Shown here piece after piece: positions 1-12,000 of a stretch of DNA of 64,000 nucleotides. The stretch's first letter is position 1. Every line of letters begins with the position of its first letter. The translations under genes were made by a program, and so were the position numbers. The DNA comes from Leptoclinus maculatus. Its lineage: Eukaryota > Chordata > Actinopteri > Perciformes > Stichaeidae. The notes under the pieces are model-generated. The model saw nothing but the letters and a program-made list of their open reading frames with translations. It was not told the origin of the DNA and made no database searches. The DNA is taken from NCBI GenBank assembly GCA_032191485.1, contig JAVDOI010000010.1, positions 5,403,808 through 5,467,807 on the forward strand, written 5' to 3'.

Positions 1-756
1 TGTGCGCTCTGAATTTCTTTTGGAAGGAAGCAGTACAAATAAATAAATAAATAAATAAAGACTCATTCCTGCTTTGGAGATCAATAGCACAGGAGTATGT
101 TTGATTTGGAACATGGAGGCAGACATTGTTTGAAGTCTGCCCTTCTGCATTGCTACAACATGTTCTCTGACTACGCAGTGCTCTTAACCTTTTGGATACA
201 ATTGAGTTATGTAATCCGTATTTTTCTTATATCCTTCACTTCTCAAATGTAAAAGAAATTTTGCAGATACATATTGTATTCGTCATGAAAATGGTTTAAT
301 CACAAATTGGAACCCATTTACCCCTCAGCACACGCAATCGACACTTTGTTTAGTATGCATAGCTAATCAAATAAATCAGCGAATTAACTTCAATAACACT
401 TCTCCGCATTTTCAATTAAATGTGCCCGATCTCCATATTTGATCTGATACAATTATGCTGGATTGTTTGCTTTTGCTGCTTCCTTTTACTGCAGCAGAAA
501 ATCTAGACACTCGAGATAGCAACAAAAAAACAACAACAACAGCAACGTTTAAGTATGAGAAGCAAGCAGGAGCAAAGTGATGAAATGTATAAATGTACTT
601 TTTGTTCTTAGACAAGGTTGAACATTTATTGCTTGAGGCCGGTTTCCACAATTATGTATTAAATAAAAATGTATTCAGTGTTGGGGAAGGATTTGTGTTC
701 CCACACTTCACAAAATATTGGAGCATATTATTATCACAGCATGGCTTTATACATAA

Positions 757-802
<46 letters not shown>

Positions 803-1435
803 CCGGTCAAAAGGTGTCACATTATACTACATGGCACTGCAGAGCAGCAAAAAAGGCTGATGATTTTTTTTTTCAGTCTATTCTATCCAACACTTACTAA
901 ACACAAACACAGATGGAAGTTCACGTTCGTGGCCGATGAATAGATAAACAGACAAAAGGAGGGAAAAGAACGACATGAGAGAATAGCTGCCGAATGAAAC
1001 AGACGACGCTCTCGAGGCTTCTTTTTTGTGGCTCTTCGTATATTTTAACTTCTAATATATATATATATATTTTTTTACTGGCCCCCGTTCTCTCATATCA
1101 GCCCGATATCACTGCTCCTCTGTATTCATTTCGCTCCACTTTGTCTGCCCTCTGCACCCTCTTCGCTCTCATTACATCTCCAGAATGAGTAGCGGAGATA
1201 ATACGAGACAGTACAGAGCTGCACTTTCATGAAAGTGCAGACAGTGTTGCTGACTGGCCATCGAGACAGATGGACTGAGATTTGAAGAGAAGCAGCAGAA
1301 TAGCTGCAGAGCTATAGGAGCCTTGTTAAAATGTCACACTGGATGGACTTACTTTTATCCATCTTGTTTTTCTTCTGTTTTGTCTGTCAAGTTCAATTTC
1401 TAGAGTTTGTAAGGTGATGCCTGTTTCTCTTGCAG
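1..1435 (+). other. Partial upstream intron
   Basis: No coding segment with Eph similarity is visible here, although the first part of the ligand-binding domain must precede 1436. The stretch holds an (AAAT)n run near 39-58, a TA microsatellite at 758-799 and a perfect 22-bp palindrome at 1219-1240. The branch and pyrimidine tract before 1436 look normal. Confidence 0.8.
758..799. repeat. (TA)n microsatellite
   Basis: About 21 uninterrupted TA units. Confidence 0.95.
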
Positions 1436-1543
1436 ACATTCAACATGTACTACTATGAGTCCAACAATGCCAACTTGTGGTTCATCAAGGAAAGCCAGTA
1501 TGTGAAGATCGATACAATTGCTGCAGATGAGAGTTTTACACAG
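1436..1543 (+). CDS. Eph exon a: part of ephrin-binding domain
   Basis: This 108-nt exon (36 codons, phase 0 at both ends) encodes TFNMYYYES through KIDTIAADESFTQ. The KIDTIAADESFT block is a hallmark of the Eph ligand-binding domain. The acceptor is ttgcag before ACA and the donor is gtatgg after CAG. In other Eph genes this segment is internal to one large exon of about 660 nt, so an intron on each side is unusual. The preceding coding sequence (the first part of the domain) is not found in 1-1435. Confidence 0.95.
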
Positions 1544-1551
1544 GTATGGAG

Positions 1552-1583
<32 letters not shown>

Positions 1584-4500
1584 TGTGTATACAACATGTA
1601 AATATACACGCTAAGGCATGCATTGTGTACACATCCACGACATAAAATAGGGCGTTGCAAAATACACAATAATGCAACAATTAAGTAAATATAATAAATA
1701 TTTGTATTATCACTATCACTAAAATGAAAGAGACCAGTTCTGACATCCACCTAATGTCTTGTTTGTCTCTTATCAGGATTTTTTCACTTCCTGTAAAACT
1801 TACTTTACTCTCCCATTTCTTTAAAAAGCAAAAAAAAAAAGTGACAAAATGAGATATTGACCATTTGCCACAGAAATCTAGGTTTGAATGTGTGTTGTAA
1901 CTTAATCATCCCATCTGCTTGTCAAATTGACAGGGTTTTGAGGACTTCATTACTTCCACCTGAGTTTCAGGCAGCAGCATTATACCCAAATAAAATGATT
2001 ACTTTTGGATTACTGTTGAACGCTCCCATTAAAATGAACCAACGCATGTAAAATGTTCTTCGTCCGCAGGTGGACGTCGGAGACCGCGTCATGAAGCTGA
2101 ACACGGAGGTGCGCGACATCAGCAACCTGAGCAAAAAGGGTTTCTATCTGGCCTTCCAGGACCTCGGCGCCTGTATCGCTCTGGTCTCAGTCCGGGTCTT
2201 CTACAAGAAGTGTCCCCTCACTGTGCTCAACTTGGCCCAATTCCCCGACACGATAACGGGCGGAGACACGGCCCTGGTGGAGGTCCACGGCGTGTGCGTG
2301 AATGCCTCCGAGGAGTTCGAGGCTCCGAAGATGTACTGCAGTGCAGACGGAGGCTGGCTGGTTCCCATCGGGAGGTGTGTGTGCAAACCGGGCTTCGAGG
2401 AGAACAAGGACGTCTGCCAGCGTGAGTGGGGCTCTGAGGGCGTGTGTGGGATGCATTTGTAACTCCGTGTGTGTGTGTGTGTGTGTGTATCTCTCTGTAT
2501 GCACGGGCCTCATCAAGGTTGGCCTTCTGATATGAAAGCGACTTGAGTGGTGTGACAAGTGAGATTCCTCAACAGCTTACCAAAGTGCCACAGTTTAAAT
2601 GAAACGCAGCAATCATATCCATTCTGCTCTCTCACGACGTGAATATGTGATGTGTAAATAATAATAACGACTATGTGTGTGCCCTTACGTCTTTGCCGAA
2701 CGAGTATGTGCAGAAACATTTCAGCACTCTTTTGCTTGTGTGTGTGTGTGTGTGTGTGTGGATGACATTGCTCCGAGTAACTTCTAACTTCTAGTTCTTG
2801 CAGAGAACAGGTTACTGTAGGAGTTGTTCAAGGCATCTCCTCTTCTTTTTTTATTTTTTAGTGTGTGTCTGTCAGAGCTGAATATCTAATTTTCCCCGCA
2901 GAGTAGAGGAGCGTGGTATGAGTGTGTGTGTGTGTGTGTGTGAAAGTGCTTATTGATGTGTGTTTGTGTTTGAAGGAGAGGAAAAGGTATGCCTTAGGAG
3001 GCAGATTATTGAATCGTAAAACTCCACAGATGCCACGTGCAGTACGTGTGCATCTGTGTGTGTGCATCCTGAGTGTGCATGCATTTGAGTGTGCAAGCTG
3101 CATTAGACTCGCGCCGTCACCTGTCCCCACGGGCTCGCTTCCTCCCCGAAAAAAGAAAATAGATTCATAGATATTCATCACTGCAAACTTGAAAAAAATC
3201 AGTGCACATAACGCAATTTCAGTTGTTTTGGAGGAGCGGCAGCCAAGACGCCCAGAAAACTTGGCAGTTGGGCCTTAGAGACAAGGGAGTAGGAACAGAA
3301 GCTGTACTCTGGTGCTTGCAGACTGGTAATGTGCACAGATTGTGGCAGACGTCTGGCTGCATCTCAATCGTGAAAAGAAATCGTGCTTAGCTGCATGTAT
3401 GTCTTGTAAAAAAATGACACGTTGTGGTTATTTGACAGGTGATTTCACTGTCAAACTATTTCACTAGCTATCTATGCTACCTACGGTCTATGTTACGTTC
3501 CCCGTACTGAAACTTTATTTAAATTCAGTCTGACCCAGTAGGGCGGTTGACCTCAGTAATCTCCACGACCTCATCAGTCTGCTCCCGAGTCTTGTCACTC
3601 CGTAGAGAATAAATAGAGCAAGGTCAGCACGTTTAACAGGCTAGCTTTAACTCATTAACCGCATGTGTGTTAAGTGAATGTGTGCTGTAGTCGTGTGTTG
3701 ATTCCCTTTGACAGTCTGAGGTCAGAGACCAGGAAATATACGTGTCCCTCGTCTTAAGAAGTTATGGTCAATACAGATGTGCATGCGTGTGTGTTTGTAT
3801 TTTTGGAGGCAAAAGCAGGTGTCTGCTGTCCGCAACACTGGAGACTAAGCCAGGTCTTTCATTTCCGTTCATTTCAAGGCATATTTTGTGGCGTAGCAAT
3901 TATTCTGGAAACAATCAAATAGCATTTTCCAACAGATTTGAATCCTTCGTGGTGAATTTAAACCTCTCCGCCGCAGGGTTGTCTGCTCCACCTACTCAGT
4001 ATTAGGAAAAAAAACTGTTTTTGTGGAATCTCGGGCAGGATTTGCATAGCAATGAAATTTCCTCCTCATACTGCAGGAGAATTTTGCTGTTCCACGTACG
4101 GCAGTCTTAACACATCTCATATTTGTTTGCCGCCCCGTGAGATAATGCCAAAAAGAACACCTTGGAAAACAGCTTTTTCTTTTATCCAAATGGCGTTGGT
4201 GCCGATTGCTGTTTCGCCCGCCAAGTGCCTGTATTCTGATATTGTTTCCTTCCTCTCGTCAACATTTCACTTAGCCGGCTAATGTAACTGCATCTGTAAT
4301 CAGCCTGCTTTTAACAAAGACATGGGAGAGGACACAGAGAAGTACAACAACCCTGCGCGTTGCGCTTTAATGTGTCCCTGAGAGGAACAAGGGCCAGGCT
4401 TTTAAAGAGTCCTCTCGGCGCTCCAAAACAAAAGGTTCCTGCCCTGACACAGTCTGTAGGTCTTCCATAGGGACAACACACTCCGCTAATGCATTTAAAT

Positions 4501-7500
4501 CACCCTCTCTCGTTCGCCGCCGCACAAAGAGAGGAATGGGTGAGAGCCGGGGGAAAGGACTGGAGGGGCATTTGTAATTATCTTCACCGTGCAGGTGAAC
4601 AAGCCTTTTCATGGACGCCTCGCATTCCATTTCTCTTGTTCTTTTTGTGTGCGGTCGTTTTCTTTTTCTTTTTTCTTTTTTTTACCTTTTAGCTGCTCTG
4701 ATGCTCATTTTTTTCATGTTCTAATATTCTGTGTGAATCTTCTCGCATTGTTTTGGTATCTCTAGTCTCTTCTTTTAGTCCCTGTGTGACACTCTCTCTC
4801 TCTCTCTCTCTCTGTGTCCCTGTCTCCCCCTCTCTCGGTGTGAGGCGCTAATGGAATCATTACTTGCCTCTCTGTGTTAGACAAACACCAGACACCTCCA
4901 ATTACCGCCTTTTTTTCTCAATCTCTGGCTCTCTCCCTTCCTCTCTGCTATTTTCGAACCTAGCCTCACCCATCCTTTGTGATACTGTCTTCCTTTTTCA
5001 CCTCACCATTTTTCTTTCTGTCCTCCTCCTCCTCCTCCTCGCAGCCCTCATCTCCTCTGTCTTCACTCGTTAAACATTTATAGATCACGGGTTCATCTTT
5101 CTCTTTTTCTATTTTCTCACCCCATGCTTGCTTCTTGTTCCCTAACGTTAGGCGCAAATGTGTGTTTAAATGTGTGTGTGTATCTGTTCATGTTGTTACT
5201 GTTGGACACATGGAATCGATTAAACCTGGTGAATTGTTTTATGCTGCTCCGGCGGGCCACTTTTCCTACAGTGCAAACAAGTAGTATCTGACTGTGAAAG
5301 AGGAAATAATGTGATTCATGGGAAATATGGCCTAGCAAGCAACAACAAGCCACCAGGGTGTGATGGAAACTACCACGCTTCTTTTGACATCATGTGATCA
5401 TGATATACTGATATTTTTTGGGGGATAATCTCATTAAACATCCCAAACCAAATAAATTCATTCCTCAGTCAGTCCTTCAAAAACAGGTCACAAATATATT
5501 TTTCTGAAAGGTTTAGTAATTGGGAAGTATTTCTGCAGGATGTACCATTTATTTAAATGTCCCCATTTCCCTAAATAAACTGTAATGTGGTTCTGATTAT
5601 AGGGGAGATAGAGACAATGTCCTCAGCAGACATGGTAACAGGTCTTTTATCTACGTTTTAAGTAAATGTATTTGAAAGAACTGCTTGAATCCCAATGGCT
5701 CAAAAAATGACTCAAAATACTAAGTATATTAAATACTTTGATTTCTTTTGAGTTTTCTGGCTCTGCTGCTCCATCATGATATCACACTCCTCTGCTTTGT
5801 CACCAGTGGAGTTACATAACCTCTCTCTCTCTCACACACACTTATTCTTTCAACACATACTCTCTCTCTCTCTCTCTCTCTCTTCCTCCCTCCCTCCCTG
5901 CCACATACAGTTGCTCACCCTCGTCTACCCCATGCAGAGGCCTGTGTCAGTGCAGCCATCCCCCCCTGCCTGGTTCGCTCTCTTGCTTTCCTTTCTCTCT
6001 GTGTCTTAGTCTCTTTTGCATTCTGTTTCTGTTCTCCCTCTCTGTTTCTGTCTGCCACCGTTTCCTCTACCCCCTCCATTTCCACCTCGTACTCCCTTGC
6101 CCTCTCCTGCTGTCTCTCTGTCTCACAGCTGGTAGGGAATGTAGTGAATTCTCCCCTCGAACCTCTCCTGCCTTAAGCCCTAGAGGAACATGCTGAAGGG
6201 CAGGAGTGTGTATGTGTGTGCAGCTGTGACTAGACGTGTGTTTCAGTGTGTGTGTGTCCTGTCCTTCTCTGTGTGTCTGACAGCACCAATTACTGCCTCA
6301 GATGGCTGAGAGATGGAGGAGACGGAGTGGAGAAGGACAGACACCTGTCACCTCGACACAAGTTCTCTTGCTCTCATCCCCTCTCTCTCTCTCTCTCTCT
6401 CTTTTTCTCAGCGGGCAAAAGTAATATAGGTCAGCATGACATGTCTGTCCGTCGGCTATACCTGTCTCCTTCTTCCCTTCTTGTTCATATGCTGCCAAAA
6501 TGAAGCGAGAACTGAGTTTACAAGAGGAGCTTTTCAAAGTCACACCACACTCTTCATACTGATTCCACTTAGCTCGCCCGCTGTTCTTTTCACTTCTCAA
6601 ATTGGACCAAAACCAAAGTGAAAAATCATTGAGGAACAAATCCAATTTGTGTCCGACCCGGTGTGAATTGCCTTGTCAGCTATGTGTTCATTTGGAATGC
6701 TGTGGATGCAGACTTGATCCGTACGGATCATCCCTCACGGTTCGGCACACATGTGAACCGCGGATTAATTAACTATCACAGTGTGAAAGCTTTACTGATG
6801 ATCGTTATCCGCAATATTCAGTAAAATAAGCGATCAGGACATCGCCGTTTAAGTTTTATATTCGCCGATCTCTGATAATGTTACATTGTAAACAACCAAT
6901 TTGTGTTGAAATTTAACGGAGAGCTGGTAAAGTGGCTAATGGCTAACGAACGAGGGTTCCGCTCAGTTACATTATGATGCGTTCAGGCTCTATCCAGTGA
7001 AAATGAGTATTGGGCGAAGGTAATTCATAACGTTATCAACATCATTAAAACTACTAATGACAAGATTTGCTTTAATCAATGAAAATATCATCTTTTATTT
7101 CCTAAACATCTGAGTTGTTTGCCTTTATGAAAAAACACTATAAATTACTTGAACAAAGTAAAAGTATAACATGTTGAATTTTTGATGGTTTACTGACTTC
7201 AGAGCGGTTGAAATAATTTTTGGGACGGTGGCAAAAAAAGCCTGGAGCCTTGTGGACCAGCTGCTATAATCAAACAACAAAGAGATCTGTATCTGCCAAT
7301 ATGGATCTTCAATGATCTGCAATTAATATCAGCGAAAAAAAAAACTATGATCCGTGATACGATCCAAACCATGAGTTTTATGATCTGTTGCAGACACAAC
7401 AGGTTTCCGGACTGAAAAAGAAAAGAAGGTTGATATTAATAGTTCAACATTTGTTGATAAATACGCTTCATTGTGCCATTTTTTGTGGTAGTTGCAAAGT

Positions 7501-8398
7501 ATATTTTCACAGTCTCACAGTATCTTTTTACTTAAGAATTAATAATTTAATTTGCTGCGGTTCTTATTTGTATCTATTATGGTTAATTAGATGATAATGA
7601 AGGGGTGAGACGGGGTGTACTTAAAGCATGTACTGTAGGAGATTTGTGTAGAACAGGGCATCAGTGCAGTCTTTGAGTTCGAGTCAGGAATGTTGCCTCG
7701 TTTTTTCGTTTGTTAAAAGTAAAAATATATCGGGCCATATGGACACGACAGTAGTAAAATGAGTTTGACACCCCTGGCTTAGCATAAAGACTGGAAACAG
7801 GGAAACCGCTATCCTGGCTCTATCCAACGATAGCAAAGTCCGCCTATCCAGCTCCCCAATTAACACGTCGTATCTCCTAACCTGTGCAACAATCGTTGTA
7901 GTGTAACAGAGAGTTATGTGCGGGAATATTTCTTGGTCGAGCGCAGTGACTTCCTGAAGTCTTGTCATCACAGTAAGGTTGGCAGGTCTGGCATCACATG
8001 GGTCTGTACAGAGAAATACAAAATCTGTGCTCACCAACTGTATCCGGTAACTTCCTGCAAGAGACGCTACATAGAAGTGTCGACCAGATGAATAAGCAGA
8101 TAAAAAACGGCACAATGTTTGAACTATTCCTTCAAGAGTAGAGTCATGTAAACGATTAAAGGCAGGAAAACACCGCACTGCTTTAGCACTGACACATTCT
8201 CAACCCTGTTTGACCACAGCTATGAGATCATAGCTTTTGGGAGGAATAACTAAGTCCTGCACAATGTCATTGTCAGGAGGAGAAAAAAAACCTGTAGTTT
8301 TGTAGCATTCTTTACGGATAAGAAAAAGTCATGTGATACATGTGCTTTAAGGGCTCAATCAAGTTATGCACTCATGCATATAATAAAAGAAAGGCCAT

Positions 8399-8455
<57 letters not shown>

Positions 8456-8867
8456 CACAATGGACTTTTACATTTTATATCTCATAAGAGGATTGCAGTC
8501 TCTGTTCATAATGAAAGGTTTGAGCAGGGAACAGATGTAGGAAAAGCCTAATCTTTGCACCTGTGAAAGAGATTGACTCACTTACAGAGGGCTGTGGAGG
8601 TGAGTGTGTGTTGAAAGCTCAGTAGGGACTCTGACTTTCTTTATAGCCTCTCCAACACAGAGCTTGATCTTTTCCTCTATCCGAACAGAAGTGTGTGTGT
8701 GTGTTTGTGTGTGCGTGTGCGTGTGTGTGTAGGCGTGAGCGCGCGCGCAAATATGCGTGTGTGATGTGGACAGTCGAGGTGGTCGGTAAAGTAAGCATTT
8801 TTATGTTGATCACATACAGACTTTTGAAGGTCAAGTGCTCCCTCCTGCATGTAGTATGTTCACACAC

Positions 8868-8903
<36 letters not shown>

Positions 8904-9053
8904 CTCTCTCATTTCTTTGCTCTTCTCTTGGTGGCAGCTCAGGGAGCTTGAGAGCAAAAAGGTGTGGGTAGGATGGCAGTGGGCGGCTAACAGAAGGATT
9001 TAGACAGCAAGTCAAGAGATTTTTGTGTGTAAACAGTCAAAATAACGTGTGTA

Positions 9054-9091
<38 letters not shown>

Positions 9092-12000
9092 ACTGCTGTA
9101 GAAGTGTCAGGCAGCGGGGTGTTATTACTAGCCAGATGTTCTTAAAGGACAAATGGATATATGGGCCAAGTAAAGGCCAGTCATGAGTCCTTCTACCGGT
9201 CCGTGGGAGTGTGTGTCTTCCTGCTGCTCGTCCGTCACTTTTACTACATTACGCCTTTATCTCTTCTCTCCCACATGTCCCTCCTAAACTCCATCCCTTC
9301 CCCACCCCCATCCCTCTTTCTCATCTCCTCTCTTTTGTGTTAGAATAAATGACAAAATCACAAAGGCTTAGGCGCTCGCTATATCCTCTACGCGCCATAG
9401 TCCCCGTCTACATACCCACACAGCACTGACCCAGATAATGTCTATTCACACAGTTCCTCCCAGCACGGCTCCTTTTTTCGCCATTGGCGGATCTCTTGCC
9501 AGACATGAGCTGAGTTGCCAAAAGCCACCTTAGCACCAGGACGCATTTGCCCTGCTTGAAGCGTTAGCCACATCGAAACCCAAAGGACATCAAGGTGGCT
9601 TTTGCGAGACGGGACCTCTCGTAAAGCTCAGCTGAGTTTGGGTGCTGCGGGTTGAACTCTGTGAACAAAGCCTCAGAGAAAAGGAGGAAAAGCAGGCCAA
9701 GGACTTGAGAAACGGTTAACGCGCGTTTCAACTCCTCATGTCCTTATATAGCACTATTCCCAACAGACGGAGGCAGAGAGAGAGAGAGAGAGGTGTAGAC
9801 GGGAGAGCGTGTCTCCATTGGGTAACAGTTGCCATTAATTGGATGCGTTCCATTAGCTGTTGAGTTCCAGTTAGGGATAAACATGTGTGCACTCATTGGA
9901 AAGTTTCACATTTCTATAGTGTTAAATCAGTGTTGAGTCTGCTCCAGTTAAGATCTAAAGGTTTGGAGAAAGGTGCATGTGTGTGCGCGAGAGAACGCAG
10001 AGGAGGCATGCAAGGCAGCCAGCGGGTCTGCTCAACAGGAAACACAGGAACAGGAAGACAGCCATTGACCCCCTTCCCCTTATTCCCTCCCTCCCTCCCT
10101 CTCTTTCTAGTTTATGGATGGCTTCCAGATGTACGATCAGCCCGTCAGACTGATTGGGCGCTGGGTAGCACAGGCGTTATTGCTCCAAACACAAAGTACA
10201 GATGTAACCACGGTCGAAGTCCAATTTGTTGCTGCTTCTCGCATGTAGTGCAGCTGCACTATTATTTTACAGCCAAGACGAACCAATTCGGAAAATTTAA
10301 ACAGCCGAGAGTTTTCAGCTCAAGTGTTGGGCCAGGATGAAGAGCAGTTACTCAAGACCCGATGACAGATCTGACAGATTATGTTTCATTTTTAAATACG
10401 CCCATTTAGTCCAGCTGCTGCAGTATTAAAGGTGGCTGCAGGCTTGAGCTGACGCCTAGTATGCTAAATACACCTGCAAGCTAGAGTCTTCTGTTCCTCT
10501 GTCAGTTACAACGAAATACATTACAAAAATGTGTAAGTTTTAGGAAATAATGCACACATGTAAGTTACACACCTCAGGCAAACATATAACCTCAGCTTTG
10601 CTCATTTTTAAATAAAGCTAAAAGTAAACAAGTCCAAAAATAGCAGCACAAATCCTGATGTTTACGTCAAACACTACAATCTGTTCTCTCAAATTGCCAC
10701 TCTGTTTCATCCAGCGCTCTGTTGAAAGAGCATCATCGAGGTCTGTGAGCATCATTGCCTTTCAAGGCTGCTTCATAAACCAGATCTGCCTATAGACCTA
10801 ATTATCTTCCTACATATTTTCATGTGTGAAAAGCTCTTGCTGCCCTGAACTGTGGAGATTTTGTTATTGAGAGCACAAAAGGAACACGTAACAGCCAGTT
10901 TTCTAAGAGGGGATTGTTTTGTATGCGACACCCTTGACTTCCTGCAGGATGCTGAATGGGCTCTGTGGTGTCAAGGAGGTGGGTAAGGGGGCAGTATTGT
11001 GTATGGAGTGCTTCATTTTGTACCATTACGGTAATACTGGGAGGTGGAAGATGGCACTTAGGGTCACAAAAATCCATAAATAGATTAATTCACAGAGAGG
11101 TTTACTCAGCAATCATAGACTGTTTATAAGAAGTGGAGCTAGTCATCGTGATGTCACCCATTGGTTTGTGGACTGCAGTTTTGAGGATCTTTTTTTTTTG
11201 CCGCCATCTTGGTTTTGGCCGTCGCGGAGCAAAACCAGCAAGTCAGCGATTTAAAGTGTCTCTTTCTGGGCATTTCCTGTGCTTTTGCATTTTTTAAAAT
11301 ATGAAGTCTCTGTGGTCTTCTCCCGCGAATGGGAAGAAAAGATGGAAGTTCAGATTTCCACCTGTCATTGTGCTGAGAGTGCGGCTGAAGCAGTCGACCA
11401 GAGCCCACCCACAGATTAAAGACAGCTAGAATATGGCCTCCCACTTGATAGGTACATCTGCATGAAAGTGTGTGTGTAAGTATGTGTGTGTGTGTGTGTG
11501 TGTGTGACTGACATAGAGAAAAAGGCACGGGGCTCTTCTTTCCTCCTCCGCCTGAGAGAATGAATTATTGAGAGTGATGAACTGAAAATAACGCGGGTGA
11601 GGAAAGGAGGTGCACAGCTCCTCCTACACACACTGCCGGTCACGGGGCCGGCCGATGTGGGCACGTTTACTGCCGTGGTGTGTGTGTGTGTGTGTGCGTG
11701 TGTGTTTGTGTGTTAATGCTCTGTAGGTTGGGGTTTTTTATGGAAGGTGTTTAAGCTACATGTGTGCCTGGGGAGAGAAAACGTGTGTGCTTATAGTGAA
11801 GGTTTAAATCTGTGTATTTTAAGCTTTGTGTTTGTGTGTGTGTGTTTTGTTTTTACGTGTTCACTGGTCTGCCTGGCTATGTTTAAAAGGGAAAGGTGAA
11901 TCTTTGTGTTCCTCCGGCCTTTTATCTTGATAGCGAAACAGACAGACAGAAGAATAAGTTATTCAGACTGTGAACCAAACTCCCAACAGACTCCTTCTAT

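Noticed and set aside
2422..2463. Read-through of exon b giving EWGSEGVCGMHL and a stop
   Set aside because: The gtgagt donor is strong, the next exon restores the Eph Cys-rich sequence in phase, and the added residues have no family counterpart.
2187..2558. Minus-strand frame of 123 codons opposite the ligand-binding exon
   Set aside because: It is the antisense shadow of the GC-rich exon at 2070-2421. The Eph reading on the + strand explains the region fully.
7684..8178. Minus-strand frame of 164 codons
   Set aside because: It overlaps the palindromic repeat remnant at 7774-7990, shows no recognisable domain and lacks any splice-consistent partners.
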